Shown in pieces: positions 1 through 11,017 of a stretch of 64,000 nucleotides of DNA. The notes beneath the pieces are model-generated. The model was not told the DNA's origin. It did not search any database and saw nothing but the letters and a program-made list of their open reading frames with translations. Made by a program: the position numbers and the translations under genes. Source of the stretch: Apoderus coryli (taxonomy: Eukaryota; Arthropoda; Insecta; Coleoptera; Attelabidae); contig OU452205.1 of NCBI GenBank assembly GCA_911728435.2, positions 11,600,260-11,664,259 on the forward strand, in the 5' to 3' direction. The first letter of the stretch is position 1. Every line of letters starts with the position of its first letter.

Positions 1-237
1 AACAGTGACGGAAAAAGTTTCATCCACTTGAGGTGTGATTAAAAATTATGATGTAATTTCTAAGAAAAACTTTTAAACAGTATTCTGCCACCGTGTTTTA
101 CTGTCGGACACAAATTTTCTTCGTAAATTCCACATTAAGTCTTCGCGATACCATATGATGTCCATCCGATTATATTTAGATTAATCTGAGAAAATAACAC
201 GTTGCCAAAAATTATGTGTTTCATTCATATTATATTT

Positions 238-455
238 ATTTGCAAACTCTAATCATTAACCCAATAGTTTGGCCAGTCCCTGTAGTTACTTTTCTTTAAA
301 GGCGGCTTCCTTTGACAAGCATGATTTATTATACGTCTTATATACGAGGGAGAAATGTATCAAAAAACGCTGAATTCGATGCCCATTTCTAATGTAAAAT
401 GGCATGGGAACGGATAGCCCCGGTAGAATCGTTAAATTTATATACTATAAATTAA
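238..455 (+). repeat. Dispersed repeat, copy 1
   Basis: About 215 bp here match 54529-54744 in the same orientation, with point changes and small indels. The shared core includes 'tatacgagggagaaatg' and 'tagccccggtagaatcg'. No ORF or terminal repeat is visible, so the family is unknown. The bases before it (1-237) hold nothing I recognise. Confidence 0.7.
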
Positions 456-1102
456 CTTTGGATATACCTAGCTAGGGCGGCACCACGTTTTCTCTTTCTC
501 AAAATTCCAACAAAAGTTGATAATTTTTGTGGGTATTTTCAGAGATTGTTTTGGCAGTTCATTAATGCAGCACAAAATAATAAAGGCATACCTTCTATGA
601 GAATAAAGGCATACCACCATCATATTCACCTAAAATCGATTTACGACAGTATCATAACTGTTCATATTATGATTTAAAACCTCTGAATTCTGCAAGAAAT
701 TTGCAGTAAATCATTTACATGGCACACTTCAAAATTTTATCTATTTGTGTATGAACAGCTTTATATTTGGATTTGCAGGTTTGGGTAAACCGACCGCATT
801 CCAAAGCAAGGCCTCATAGGCCGTATATTTTATTGTGACAAAAGCGACCACCGCTATAATACAGTTCTTCTTGCACAGTTTCTTACGAAAATAATATAAG
901 TAAGTATAAAGAAAAAAACAATATAAAAATTATAGAAACACATTTAAATGATTACATTTCACATTGTGTAACTTACCTCACTAATGACTAATATTATGTG
1001 TCATGTTTGGTATTATTGTAACTGTTTGGTATTAAAGCTATATGCGTTCAGATCTTTATTTTTCCAAGATATTATTAAGTAAGTGAAATGTAAAAAAAAA
1101 AA
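456..1102. other. No gene seen
   Basis: AT-rich sequence with short non-conserved ORFs only. I see no repeat or coding signal that I can name. Confidence 0.5.
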
Positions 1103-1794
1103 CAGCTAGCAAGTTGACGTGAAAACACGTCGCTACGTGGTGATATTTGTCGCAGGTCATAAATTCGACATCATGACACGTCATAATGACGTCGAACATT
1201 GGTGACATGCACTAGGCAAAAATCGGTCTATGCAATGACGTCATTTTGACATGTCTTAATCGACTTAAAATTTATAAAAAGTATTTAACATTAATATGCC
1301 GCCCTATAAACAGCAAGAACATTTTAATAGATCTTTACTGTCCACTCTTCGAATATGGTATTTATTTTTATTGTTTTAGTATTTAGTTCTTTTATAAAGA
1401 TGTGATTATGTTAATACAAGTATTGTACGGCATATTTTGGTATGATTTTTTCTTATTCTTTTAAGTTATTAGTTGAAGTTAAACCTGTTTCTTGCAATTT
1501 AATTGGTCTATATTAGTTTTGGGAAGACTATTATAAAACCAATCAAATTGCTTAACGGTTTCAGAACTACTTCTGAAAAAGAATCAAGACAAGCCTATTA
1601 TTTCCACCATTTACTGGTTTAATATTGGACGCATATTGACGTATTTTTGACGTTATCACTCGACGTGTTGTTACGTCCTTATTCGACGTCAATTAGCTGC
1701 GACATATTGTCGTCATTATTACGTCGAAATATTGGTCATTTTGACGTAATTCGAGACGTATATTTCACGTAAAAATCACGTGCCTTGCTAGCTG
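1103..1794. mobile_element. TIR element with TGACGT-rich subterminal regions
   Basis: The segment starts with 'cagctagcaag' and ends with 'cttgctagctg', a short perfect terminal inverted repeat. The first and last ~190 bp are crowded with gacgt, cgtc and TGACGTCA-like motifs on both strands, while the middle (about 1260-1600) lacks them. There is no ORF of note. Clustered subterminal motifs are typical transposase-binding arrangements in non-autonomous DNA transposons. I do not recognise the superfamily and see no clear target duplication. Confidence 0.55.
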
Positions 1795-3589
1795 GGAATA
1801 GGTAGATTTGCCAAAGCTCAGGATTGAGAGATATCACATATTAGTCTCAGCAATGAGTCCAAAAATGTATCTTTCTCCCTAGTTTTCGGTTTCATATTAA
1901 TGTTTCAACTATGATCACTTGATCAGATAGAGTCGCAAACTTTAAAGTTGGATTCTGCACGGTTAATGAATATTACTTTATTATTATTAAAACGATCATT
2001 ATTTTTGGAAATATCAACTACTTATCTGTATGTAAACGTAACGTACGATATAATTCTAACATACGTGGCTTATGCAATTATACAGGGTCATTGTTGGTGT
2101 TGTTCGTTTCCAGTGGCGGCTCGCAACTCATTTAACTAGGGAGGCTAACTTACCTAGACTAATTTATTACTACTGTCCCGATTATATTAAACTTTTACAT
2201 TTTAATTCTCAATTTCTTGTTTATACGCAGAGTTAACCGCGCTCTGGATATTTTTTGTCCAAAACAAATAATATTTTTTGATTTTAAGAACCGTTAAAAA
2301 TTCGGTGTATTCTACACTAATGTTAGTTAAAACAACAAAAATAATGCATTTCCGCACCTTATTTGTGAACTGTTATCACCAGCTATTACTTAGCACAAAA
2401 AAAAAATGGTAAAAAAAATTGTTTTTTAAACACAAACAAAACAAAAACGTCTAGTGCAACACCGCATACAACATATTTACTACAAAGATTAAATGATTGA
2501 TGTGACTGTCGCTCGTGGTAAAGCTATGTTGCCATATGTATATGATGGATTATTAAAGAGTAGGAAGTCCTAAATATAAATTTTAATAACAAAATTAACA
2601 GGCCAGTTTTTAAATAATATACTTAAATAATATTCGATTATAAACATAAAATTATTGGTGTTCGATATTTTGTCATAAATATAAAATAAAAATATCGTCT
2701 TAGTAACATTCTATTGTGCGAAATACAAGTACCTACTGGTTTTAATAATTTCTGTTTTCAATTTAACCAATAATTAATTAAACATCTTTTAACAATTTTA
2801 AGATTTTCTTCCCAAGTCACCATCTGTGTTCAAAGAAAATATTAAAACATAATAATAATTATTATTATTAATTCTTCTTATCTTCTTCTGCATTTACTTC
2901 TGACAATAATACAAAACCTTAATGTGATAACAACTCATTACCAACACAACAATTATGTACATGTACGAAACGAATCCCTGGGAAACTTAATTTTGGTAGC
3001 TAATAATAACGTGAGGAACGAACTGAAGATAAAGTATCAAGCAAACTATTTAAAGCTCTAGCGAAAATATAATTTAAAAAACTACTGGCTATGTGTTGAT
3101 AGCGCAACAAACTCATTGAAATGTCCGCGTCAGCGATACATAAACTGCGATGCACCGTTTATGCTGTCATCCACATGCTTAAACCGATAAAACACAACCC
3201 CGGAAATCGTCCGAATACATTTTAAACAAATAAATTTAAATAATTGCCATGATTTTGGATTTTATTGTTGGCTTCCAACAATTTTTCCATAATGCTATTG
3301 ATAAGGGTAATAATAAACTATGATATAGTGCGTTTTAGCTGCCATTTGCATTTTGCGAAAATATGGACAATATAATGTGAAGGATAGCTGGTTTTAATAA
3401 GTATAGACTTACAATTAACGTTAGTTCTTGTTAGTTTTATAATCACAACCTTCAAAGGAAAAGAAACCTGCAAAAACCTTAAGCAAATCAACGATTGTTG
3501 TAGAAATGTCATTAGGAAAGAGGTTTATGACTTTTATAACTATAAATATTTAGAAACCTTACGGAAATTGTAATTATTCTTTAAACTAC
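1795..3589. other. No gene seen; possible single hAT-like terminus
   Basis: At 2111 the sequence 'cagtggcggctcg' resembles a hAT-type terminus, but no partner end was found. The rest is AT-rich with short ORFs (for example 1948-2139 and 3318-3512) that show no family features. Confidence 0.3.
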
Positions 3590-3892
3590 AAACGCCATGT
3601 TTGACATAACATTTCAAATATTTCAAAAACGGCTAGACGAAGGTATAACATATTTATACATGAACTATCTTTAGAATTACAAGTAGAATCCAACAAAAAT
3701 ATAATTTATATAGGGTCATATTTAAAATAAGAAAGTTGACACTCACTTCCGTTATAACTGGCAGAACTAGATCCTTGAAAACATTTTAGCCGAATTGGCT
3801 CCGTCAACCTAAGTACTACACCAGATTTTCAGATTGTTTCACAGTCTAGTTTCTTTACAACCAATCGAAATCCTTCCCAGTGGGCCACCCGG
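3590..3892. mobile_element. Lone terminus of a mariner-like foldback family
   Basis: These ~300 bp match the right arm of the element at 18768-21245, in the same orientation as 20955-21245. The match ends in 'gggccacccgg' followed by TA. Shared landmarks are the 'gttgacataa' start, the 'ttgaaaacattttagccg' block and the terminal ccggg inverted repeat. The other end is missing, so this is a truncated relic. A shorter relic of the same end lies near 52070-52140. Confidence 0.65.
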
Positions 3893-3979
3893 TATGTATT
3901 TGGGATCCCTTGATTACGAAAATCATGTTTTTAGAAAAGTGCCGTGTGTGTATGTGCATCAGTGTGGGATGGTGTGTCC

Positions 3980-5575
3980 GTAGATAGATAGATACATAGT
4001 TTATTACAATATTCGAAAATACAGTTTGTCAATATAAATACAATACTTGCAAATACAACACAAATACAAATCACATAAAAATATAAATATATACGACAAT
4101 ATACAACAATTAGGACAATACTGCACAACAAAACAACGCAATATTGCCAACAAGAATCAAGAACTCTACAACCAATCACTCTCAAGAAATTCATCGACAG
4201 AGTAAAAACAGTGCTTTAACAAATATGTCTTTATTTTAGTTTTAAATAATTTGTAGTTAAACGACCGAATCTGCTTCGGCACCTTATTATAAAATTTGTA
4301 ATTAAGAGAGTTATTTTTAGATTTTGTTAGTCTATATTTTGGAATGATCAACAAATCAGCCGACCGAGAGTACTGTAGGTATGATTACTAGAGTGAGGCA
4401 ACAGTGAATCCCGAATTGAATGGATCTCCAATAAGGTATGATAGATAAAAACACACGGCAATGACATTTACAAAATGCGGCTTGCAATGGTCAAGTGGCC
4501 CAACGCCAACCAGTATTCTGACCGCCCTCTTTTGCCATCTGAAAATTCTCAAGGCGTGCGAAGAACCACCCCAAAGCACGATGGCGTAAGTCAAGTGTGA
4601 ATGGAAAACCCCAAAGTAAGCCGTTCTAAGGACATGAAAATTTAAGTAACCGCAAGCTGTCTAAGCAAAAATAGAGCACTGGACAATTTGCGACTCAGGT
4701 GTTCGATGTGAGAGTACCAGTTAAGATTGTCATCTAAATAGACTCCAAGCACTTTGACAGTGTCACCACTGATATTGGAGAAAATAGAAGACAGTTTCAG
4801 AACATTGCACTTGTCCTCGTTAAGCCTTAACCCATTCGCACCAAACCATTTCTTGGTTGCATTCAAGATCGAAAGTGATATGGTGTTCAGATTGTCAAAA
4901 GTTGAACTACTCGACACAAAACTGGCATCATTTGCAAAAAGGGACGGAAGTGAGATATCTGACATATAATGGGAGATATCATTAATGTATATAATAAAAA
5001 GTAATGGGCCAAGCACAGAGTCCTGAGGCACCCCATATCTCACCCTTTTAAGAAAAGATGTTTCTCCGTTGAACTCGACCAGCTGCTGTCTCTCAAAAAG
5101 GAAAGATTTAATCAAGCCCAAAGGTATACCCCTCACTCCATAGAAAGACAGCTTTTCCAGAAGGGTATCATGGGAAATGTAATCAAAAGCCTTAGACAAA
5201 TCAGTCGTGGTCAATACAGAGTGCTTACCATTCTCAAAAGACGCAATTACATCGCCCACAACACTCAGGATCGCTCTGGTTGTTGTTCGCCCTCTCCTAA
5301 AACCAAACTGACATGGAGAGAGTTGATTGAACTGTTCGAAATAATTCGAAAGTCGGGCCTTTAACAAAACCTCGAGTATCTTAGAAAATATAACAGTAAT
5401 TGTAATGGGTCGATAATTATTCAAATTGTCAGCATTACCAGACTTTAGCAAAGGTATTACCTTTCCAATCTTAAAGCACTTCGGAAAACAACCCTTCGAA
5501 AAACATAAGTTTATTAGGTTAGTGAGTGGCGCAACTAATACGTCCACACAGCTTTTAACAATATAGCTGTTCAAG
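3980..5575 (-). pseudogene. Non-LTR retrotransposon ORF2, 5'-truncated (Jockey/CR1-like RT)
   Basis: The minus strand encodes a reverse transcriptase of a non-LTR element. The 310-residue open part (4642-5574) has RT motifs in order: the NNYRPI region, FGFRRGRTT, DLSKAFD, GVPQDSVLGPLLF and FANDAS. The palm motif normally reads F/YADD, so its first aspartate is Asn here, and PQG has become PQD. This copy is probably dead. After a frameshift the C-terminal region continues at 4388-4594 (QKRAVRILVG) and 4166-4354 (ending LLKHCFYSVDEFLE). The 3' end carries a gatagatagata run near 3982. The 5' part is missing beyond 5575. Both flanks contain cgtgtgtgt, a possible target duplication. Confidence 0.85.
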
Positions 5576-5921
5576 TACGTGTGTGTGTCTGTATTCGCTA
5601 TAAATTAAAAATGCAGTATATACTATTTGGTTTTAGAAAAATTGAGTTTCACAAATAATACTCGGTCCTAATGCATTTTTCGATTTCGAGATATTTTAGG
5701 TTTTTTAATTCGAAGATTATAGGCGATTGATTTGAAAAGACCGGCTCGAATCCTCATAGATTCATTTTTGTTTATCTTTTTTCTTTTTTTTAATGTATTA
5801 TCCGCAGTTTTACATGATGTTTTTCGTGTTCGATGATCACTCGCGTACCGGAAATATACTTTTTCTACAACTGTCAAAAAAGAGTGACATTTTTTCACCA
5901 CTTTTAATGTGACAAATGATA

Positions 5922-5975
5922 TTTCGCAAACGCCGGTGTGCGAAGAAAATACTTCGCACATCGGCGTTTGCGAAA
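5922..5975. repeat. Strong hairpin, 24-bp arms with a 6-bp loop
   Basis: Arms 5922-5945 and 5952-5975 are inverted copies with about one mismatch, enclosing aaaata. The arms are richer in GC than their surroundings and contain gtgtgcgaag. The same decamer appears in the foldback at 6463-6588, so both may belong to one MITE family. A minus-strand ORF overlaps here but looks incidental. Confidence 0.7.
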
Positions 5976-6462
5976 CACTGCGTGCACTAACTTTAACACG
6001 ATCTAAGTACGTAGAATTCAATTTTATTGTAGGTACTAATAATATATGAAATACATAAATTCATTCAAACATTCTTAATTAAGTAGGTATTAAATATTCT
6101 TCACAATATTCACGTTAATGGTACAAATATCCTAACAGAACATTTTCACACACTTTTTAAAATTTTTAGTTTTACAGCACTCTTTGAATTGACTGTATGT
6201 CCTTTCATACTGCCTCTTGGTCACTGCTTATATCGCCATTTTCTATATTTTACACACTTAATATTTAATTAGAAATTACAATAAAAACTAGTTGTCACCT
6301 TTTTGTCAAAATTAAAAAAGCGTATGTGGGTATATTCTACTTTCCATAGTAACGAAATATACAAGGTATAAGGTATATTTATAATTATTATAAATAATAT
6401 GAGTATTCTTTAGAATAGTAATTATTGATGAAACGAAATATCTGCAGTTGTAGAAAAAATGT
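5976..6462. other. No gene seen
   Basis: AT-rich spacer between two inverted-repeat structures that share gtgtgcgaag. It may be the body of one non-autonomous element, but I cannot show its ends. Confidence 0.35.
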
Positions 6463-6588
6463 TGTATGTAATATGTGTGCGAAGAAATTTCGCTCATTCA
6501 ACAGATATTTTGACTCAGCTGCGCATCGTCAAAATAAATTTCTGTCTCAATGCGCGAAATTATCCTTCGCACACTTATTACATAAATA
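6463..6588. mobile_element. Foldback MITE, ~52-60-bp arms
   Basis: Left arm 6463-6514 and right arm 6528-6588 are inverted copies around a 13-bp centre. Outer parts read 'tatgtaatatgtgtgcgaag' and, on the other side, its complement with small changes. No coding capacity. Confidence 0.65.
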
Positions 6589-6604
6589 ACTATTTAGAGA
6601 TTTA

Positions 6605-6906
6605 AAACATATCAGATATTTCCTTTTTGCTACAAAAAGTCCGTTATACGGTGGGTCCGAGTGCCGACTGTGTCTGGAGGATGATGAAACGGCGGAACAT
6701 GGACTGTGTTCTTGTCCAGATGAAGCTAGAATCAGATTCGCAATATTTGGTGAAGTAACCCTTCTACCAGCACGTCTAAAAGAAAGCTCACCCAGAAAAA
6801 TAATCGCCTTCATTAAGAAGATTGAGCTGCTGGGTGAAATATGAATAGCTATGAGCCACAATAGACCCTCGGTGGTCGCAGTGGAGGGTCCGGCGTAGAC
6901 CCACTC
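6605..6906 (+). pseudogene. 3' end of an RNase-H-type non-LTR element, copy 1
   Basis: The plus strand encodes the extreme C-terminus of a non-LTR ORF2. The signature is CRLCLEDDETAEHGLCSC, the cysteine/histidine tail that follows RNase H in this group, ending at a stop near 6842. The 3'UTR contains gaccctc (6864-6870) and its complement gagggtc (6884-6890), a 7-bp hairpin stem that is kept in the next copy. The element ends in a (ctac)n run and is fused directly to a second copy of the family. Confidence 0.75.
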
Positions 6907-6924
6907 ATTTTGAACCTACCTACC

Positions 6925-7998
6925 TACCTATACGTTGAGGTCATAAGATCAATAATACCGTATGGAGCTGTTGCTTGGGGGAAGCTTTACAGCGAACGAC
7001 CCAAGCAAAATTATCTGCTTTGCAGAGACAAACTTCTTTGGCTATTACTGGTACGTTATCCACCACAGCAGCTATGGAAGTACTTCTGGATTTAACTCCT
7101 CTTCATATATTTACAGGTGCCGGAGTTTATGGAAGCAGACCCAAGACAAAATTTTCACAATGTACCTATATATTCTCACGCTACTGTATTCCAGGCAGAA
7201 GTTCTGACCATTGATCTGTATGCTCAGGACCTCGAGCAGGAGCACTGTTCGCGAAGGTCAATACAAATCTTCTCTGACGGCCAAGTGACCATAAAGGCCA
7301 TCAAGATCCACATCAAGAACAGTGTGGTATTGTAAAAACAGACTCTCTAATAACGGGAGAAACAATAATTTGACTCTGGTCTGGATCCCTGGCCACTCTG
7401 GTCGAACGGGGAAACTGGCAAGAGCAGCGGCTGAAGGAGAATTATCGGACCAGAATCCGCAAGTGGAATATCGTTTAGCGCTGCCAAATACTTAATACCT
7501 GGATGACGCCAAAAGTTCAGAAATTGTGACAAAATGATCCATGTTTAGTATGTTCGAAGGAGTTCATTGGCTAGGGAGTTGCTCTGCGTGGCCTGGTTGG
7601 ACTATACACTGGTCATTGTCCGCAAGTGGAATATCGTTTAGCGCTGCTAAATACTTAATACTTGGATGACGCCAAAAGTTATTAAAATTGTGACAAAATT
7701 ATCCATGTTTAGTATGTTCGAAGGAGTTCATTGGCTAGGGAGTTGCACTGCGTAGACTGGTTGGACTATACACTGGTCATTGTCCGTTGGAATCATCTCA
7801 CGAGGCTGGGGCTCTTATTCCGAGTGCCGATCGTACCTGGAGGATGATGAGACGGCGGAACATGTATTATGTTCTTCCAGATTCGCGACACAAAAAGAAA
7901 GCTCAGCCAATATAAATATCTATGAGCCTCAATAGACCCTCGGTGGTCGCAGTGGAGGGTCCAATGCACACCCACTCATTTTCAAACTACCTATCTAT
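6925..7998 (+). pseudogene. RNase-H-type non-LTR element, copy 2, with tandem duplication
   Basis: Three reading frames must be combined. Reading through gives the RT C-terminus (ALQRTTQAKLSALQRQTSLA, 6975-7120), then an RNase H region (FQAEVL; IFSDGQVTIKA, to about 7335; then WIPGHSG at 7381-7400), then the cysteine-rich tail near 7830-7880. The tail and 3'UTR match copy 1, including the gaccctc/gagggtc hairpin at 7935-7961. A 163-bp segment is tandemly duplicated (7457-7619 and 7620-7783). Frameshifts, stops and the duplication make it non-functional. Confidence 0.75.
7457..7783. repeat. Tandem duplication, 163-bp unit x2
   Basis: Copies 7457-7619 and 7620-7783 both start with ccgcaagtggaatatcg and end with cactggtcattgtc. 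They differ by a handful of substitutions, so the duplication is not recent. It lies within the RNase H part of the retroelement. Confidence 0.85.
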
Positions 7999-8584
7999 AA
8001 CATATCACATTGTTTGTTTCAATTGTCGAAAAGTTAGAAGTTTATTAACATAAACGTTACTAGTAAGCTATCCCCACAAAAAAATATACAAATCTAAGGC
8101 CGGGAGGCCGATCTCACCAGTTTAGATCTCTAAATTGAGCAAGGAACTATTCTGCGAATAAATATTCAATCATTGATACAAATGCTGGCCCCATCTTATT
8201 AAAACTATCAAATTCTGCAGCTACCGAAAACTCCTAAAGCATAGCACAATACCGTTCGTTTTTTAGCATCTGTGCTACGCCGCTTAGGAACTCAAAAATG
8301 TTAATTCCTTCAGCCACCATTACTCACCATGCTGTTAGTTTTGGACTTTCGCGTGTCTGTACAGGAATCCTGGTCCGCAAAAGCGACAAACTTTCATGTT
8401 AACTGCTTGTGGAAAGTGAAAGTCAGCCTTTTCTCTAAGCCGCAAAACTGTTTTAATAATGTGGTGGCTAAAGGAAAATGCGCTCTAAAGTCATTTCGAT
8501 CCAATTCTTGCAAAATTTATATGTTTCATGGATGAAATTTCTACGTAAAATTTCAAATTATCGCGGCATTGTCGAATAATACGT
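7999..8584. other. No gene seen
   Basis: A 68-residue plus-strand ORF (8329-8535) exists but shows no recognisable domain. No repeats stand out. Confidence 0.4.
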
Positions 8585-9345
8585 AATAATAATAATAATC
8601 TGTTTATTCGTTATTATCGTTACAACATTTGTTCATAGAATATATGTATGCTCTTATTAAATTAACAATTAACAACGAAAAGGGTTAGACGGCAGCAGTG
8701 CTGATGTTTAGGTCTAACCCAAATTCAGATAAAACTCAATAATTAAATTTCCAAACCAAAAGAATGTAGGTACTCATAAAAATTATACAAAAAAACAAAA
8801 CTATTCAGTTCCAATAATTATATAAACCAGACAGTCAGCAGTATATGATTAAGAAAAAAATAAAATAAAATGCGGTCCTTTCCTTTCTTTTATACAATTA
8901 CACAATTTTACACAGGTTAATAGGTGATACTTAAAACTATTTATAACAATAAAAGTAGACTCCGATAAGAGTTCCTGAAACGCGCAGAACTCAATATTTT
9001 TAAATGTGCAGGCCAATTGTTATAGACAGCATAAATATTATACGTAAATGATCTCAGGAAAATTGCACTTCGATGAGGAGGAGGAGTTAGGAGTCCTTTG
9101 AACCTTAAAATTAGCGTATGCACATCAGATCTAAAACCAATTTTATTGTACAAATACGGAGGTCTTCTAAACAATATTATCGAATAAAATAAACAAGCTA
9201 AGTACAATTTTCTCCATATTCAGCCAGTGAGCAGCCTTAAGTTTGTGAGAGACAGGCTCGTACTTACGGATACCATAAATATATCTTAGAAAACATTTTT
9301 GAATACGTTGTATTCTGTTTTTATCAAAACTATCAAAACTATCTC
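8585..9345 (-). pseudogene. Non-LTR retrotransposon ORF2 C-terminus and 3'UTR
   Basis: The minus strand reads IQRIQKCFLRYIYGIRKYEP (about 9250-9330), then after a break FRSDVHTLILRFKGLLTPPP, RSFTYNIYAVYNNWPAHLK and a short end (8941-9207). This is the conserved region after the RT domain in Jockey/CR1-like elements. The 3'UTR runs to about 8585 and ends in a TAA-type trinucleotide tail (ataataataataat on the plus strand). The RT domain itself is absent, so the copy is 5'-truncated. Confidence 0.75.
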
Positions 9346-9823
9346 GTATCGATTTTAACCCGACCTGATGCTATTACTAAGTCATGTCGGTACCTTAATA
9401 TTCAGCTACTTGTGGGGTTAACTGGGTCATAAAATTTCCACCCACCCCTTTCTTAACTGTTTAGCCAAAAAATGAAATCCACCGACATATTAACGGTTAT
9501 TTTTTGCTGGTAGAGTTACCCTATATTTTTATACCACCTGTTACAACGCTCTCTATCATTGTCATGTTATAGATATGAACTCTACAAGTTGGTCAATGTG
9601 TGGGTATTAGTTATACGTGCTCAGAAACCAGAACTGGGCAACAACAATTCAAGCACGACCTCCTCTCTGTAAATTACTGTGTATACCTGAATAATCTTAT
9701 AACTTGAGAATTACAACTTATCTAAAGTCACACGGACACAAAACAAAATTGGGGAAACAAAGATTATACACAATCTTTGGGGAAATAAATAAATAATACG
9801 ATTTTTTTAATTGATCGATTATA
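9346..9823. other. No gene seen
   Basis: No coding or repeat signal is recognised. The last two bases form the TA target copy of the mariner that follows. Confidence 0.4.
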
Positions 9824-11017
9824 CGAGGGTTGCCTTTTATATTTCGGGATTAGAGAACAAAAACAAATACTAGTCATCGAAAATCACTTTATTGTTTTTC
9901 AAAATATTCCCCATGAAGATCTATACAATTTTGCATGCGGTTGAACCAATTGTCGAAGCACTTTTCCACTCTGATTGAGGTATCTCCAAAACATGCATTC
10001 TGAATGCAGCAACCGCTTCTTCACGTGTCGAAAAACGTTGACCTCTCAGTTTGTTTTTTACGTACGATAATAAAAAGAAGACATTGGGTGCCAAGTCAGG
10101 ACTATACGGCGGATGACTCATCAAATCGATGTTTTGGGTGCTCGAAAATGCAGTTGTTTGAGCCGATGTGTGAGAGCTCGCATTGTTGTGGTGAAGAGTG
10201 ATCCGTCTTCGGCGGTTGATTTTCCTGATTTCTTGGAAGACAACTGGCAAACACATGGTTGTGTATCACTTAGAATTGACTGTTCTGCGTTGTTCTAGTT
10301 GTACGGTTGCGACATGCCCAGTTTTTCCAAAAAAAAACAGGCGACCATGTGCGCAAACAACTTTTGTTGGATTTGGCTCATCTTGAAACACCCATACCAG
10401 TCGACTGCTGTTTACTTTCGGGCTCATACGCGTAAATCCACGATTCATCACCTGTCACGATGTCATAGACGTGTTTCGAAGCACCGCGATCGTATTTTTT
10501 GAGCATTTCTTTCGACCAATCGACACGAGCCTTTTTTTGAGCGATTGACAAATTGTGTGGGATCCAACGGGAACAAATTTTTTTGACAGTCAAATGACGA
10601 TCTTGCAATATCAGTTCATGCACAGCATCAATGGTTTTCGGAACAACAACTGATTTTGGACGACCTTCACGAAATTCGGATTGGAGTGAACTACCACCAC
10701 GATTGAATTCACCATACCATCGATGAACACTGGTCCTTGATGAAGCTTCATCGCTAAAAATTGGATTAAGTTCATCCATGCACTGTTGCTGAGTTAATCC
10801 ACGTCGAAAGTTGTAAAAAATAATCGCACGAAAATGTTCACGATTTTGTGCCGAGATGAATCTTTTAAGTTACTGTAAACAACACAAATAGCGTTCGTAT
10901 GTCAAAACGTTCTGAGTACGTATAACCTCAAAAATGTCCAACTTTACGATAGAGCTGTCAGTTGCCAGATTGCAACACCAGGGTTGCCAAATCCCGAAAT
11001 ACAAAAAGCAACCCTCG
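9824..11017 (-). mobile_element. mariner element with both TIRs, TA-flanked
   Basis: The ends are inverted copies reading cgagggttgc...atttcggg, each flanked by TA (9822-9823 and 11018-11019). The element is about 1.19 kb, close to the usual ~1.3 kb of mariner. It encodes a transposase on the minus strand (separate entry). The right end lies directly against a second inverted-repeat element that begins at about 11020. Confidence 0.92.
9889..10868 (-). pseudogene. mariner (DD34D) transposase, inactive
   Basis: Three frames together give a mariner transposase. The N-terminal helix-turn-helix part (FISAQNREHFRAIIFYNFRR) is near 10770-10860 without a good start codon. It continues as 10378-10779, then 10266-10400, then 9889-10256, ending in HGEYFEKQ and TAA at 9889. 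TGDESW keeps the first catalytic Asp. The second reads LHHNNASSH (normally HHDN) and the third APNVFF (normally APND), so two of three catalytic residues are lost. The sequence jumps from ILQDRH to LTVKKIC, where about 25 residues that normally cover the second helix-turn-helix are missing. Frameshifts confirm a dead copy. Confidence 0.9.

Noticed and set aside
2111..2123. cagtggcggctcg as a hAT element start
   Set aside because: No matching inverted end or 8-bp target duplication was found, so it was only mentioned and not called.
3931..4194. 87-residue minus ORF with hydrophobic translation
   Set aside because: It overlaps the 3'UTR of a non-LTR element and consists of AT-rich and microsatellite sequence.
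5668..6021. 117-residue minus ORF
   Set aside because: It runs through a hairpin and has no domain. The composition fits chance in repeat DNA.
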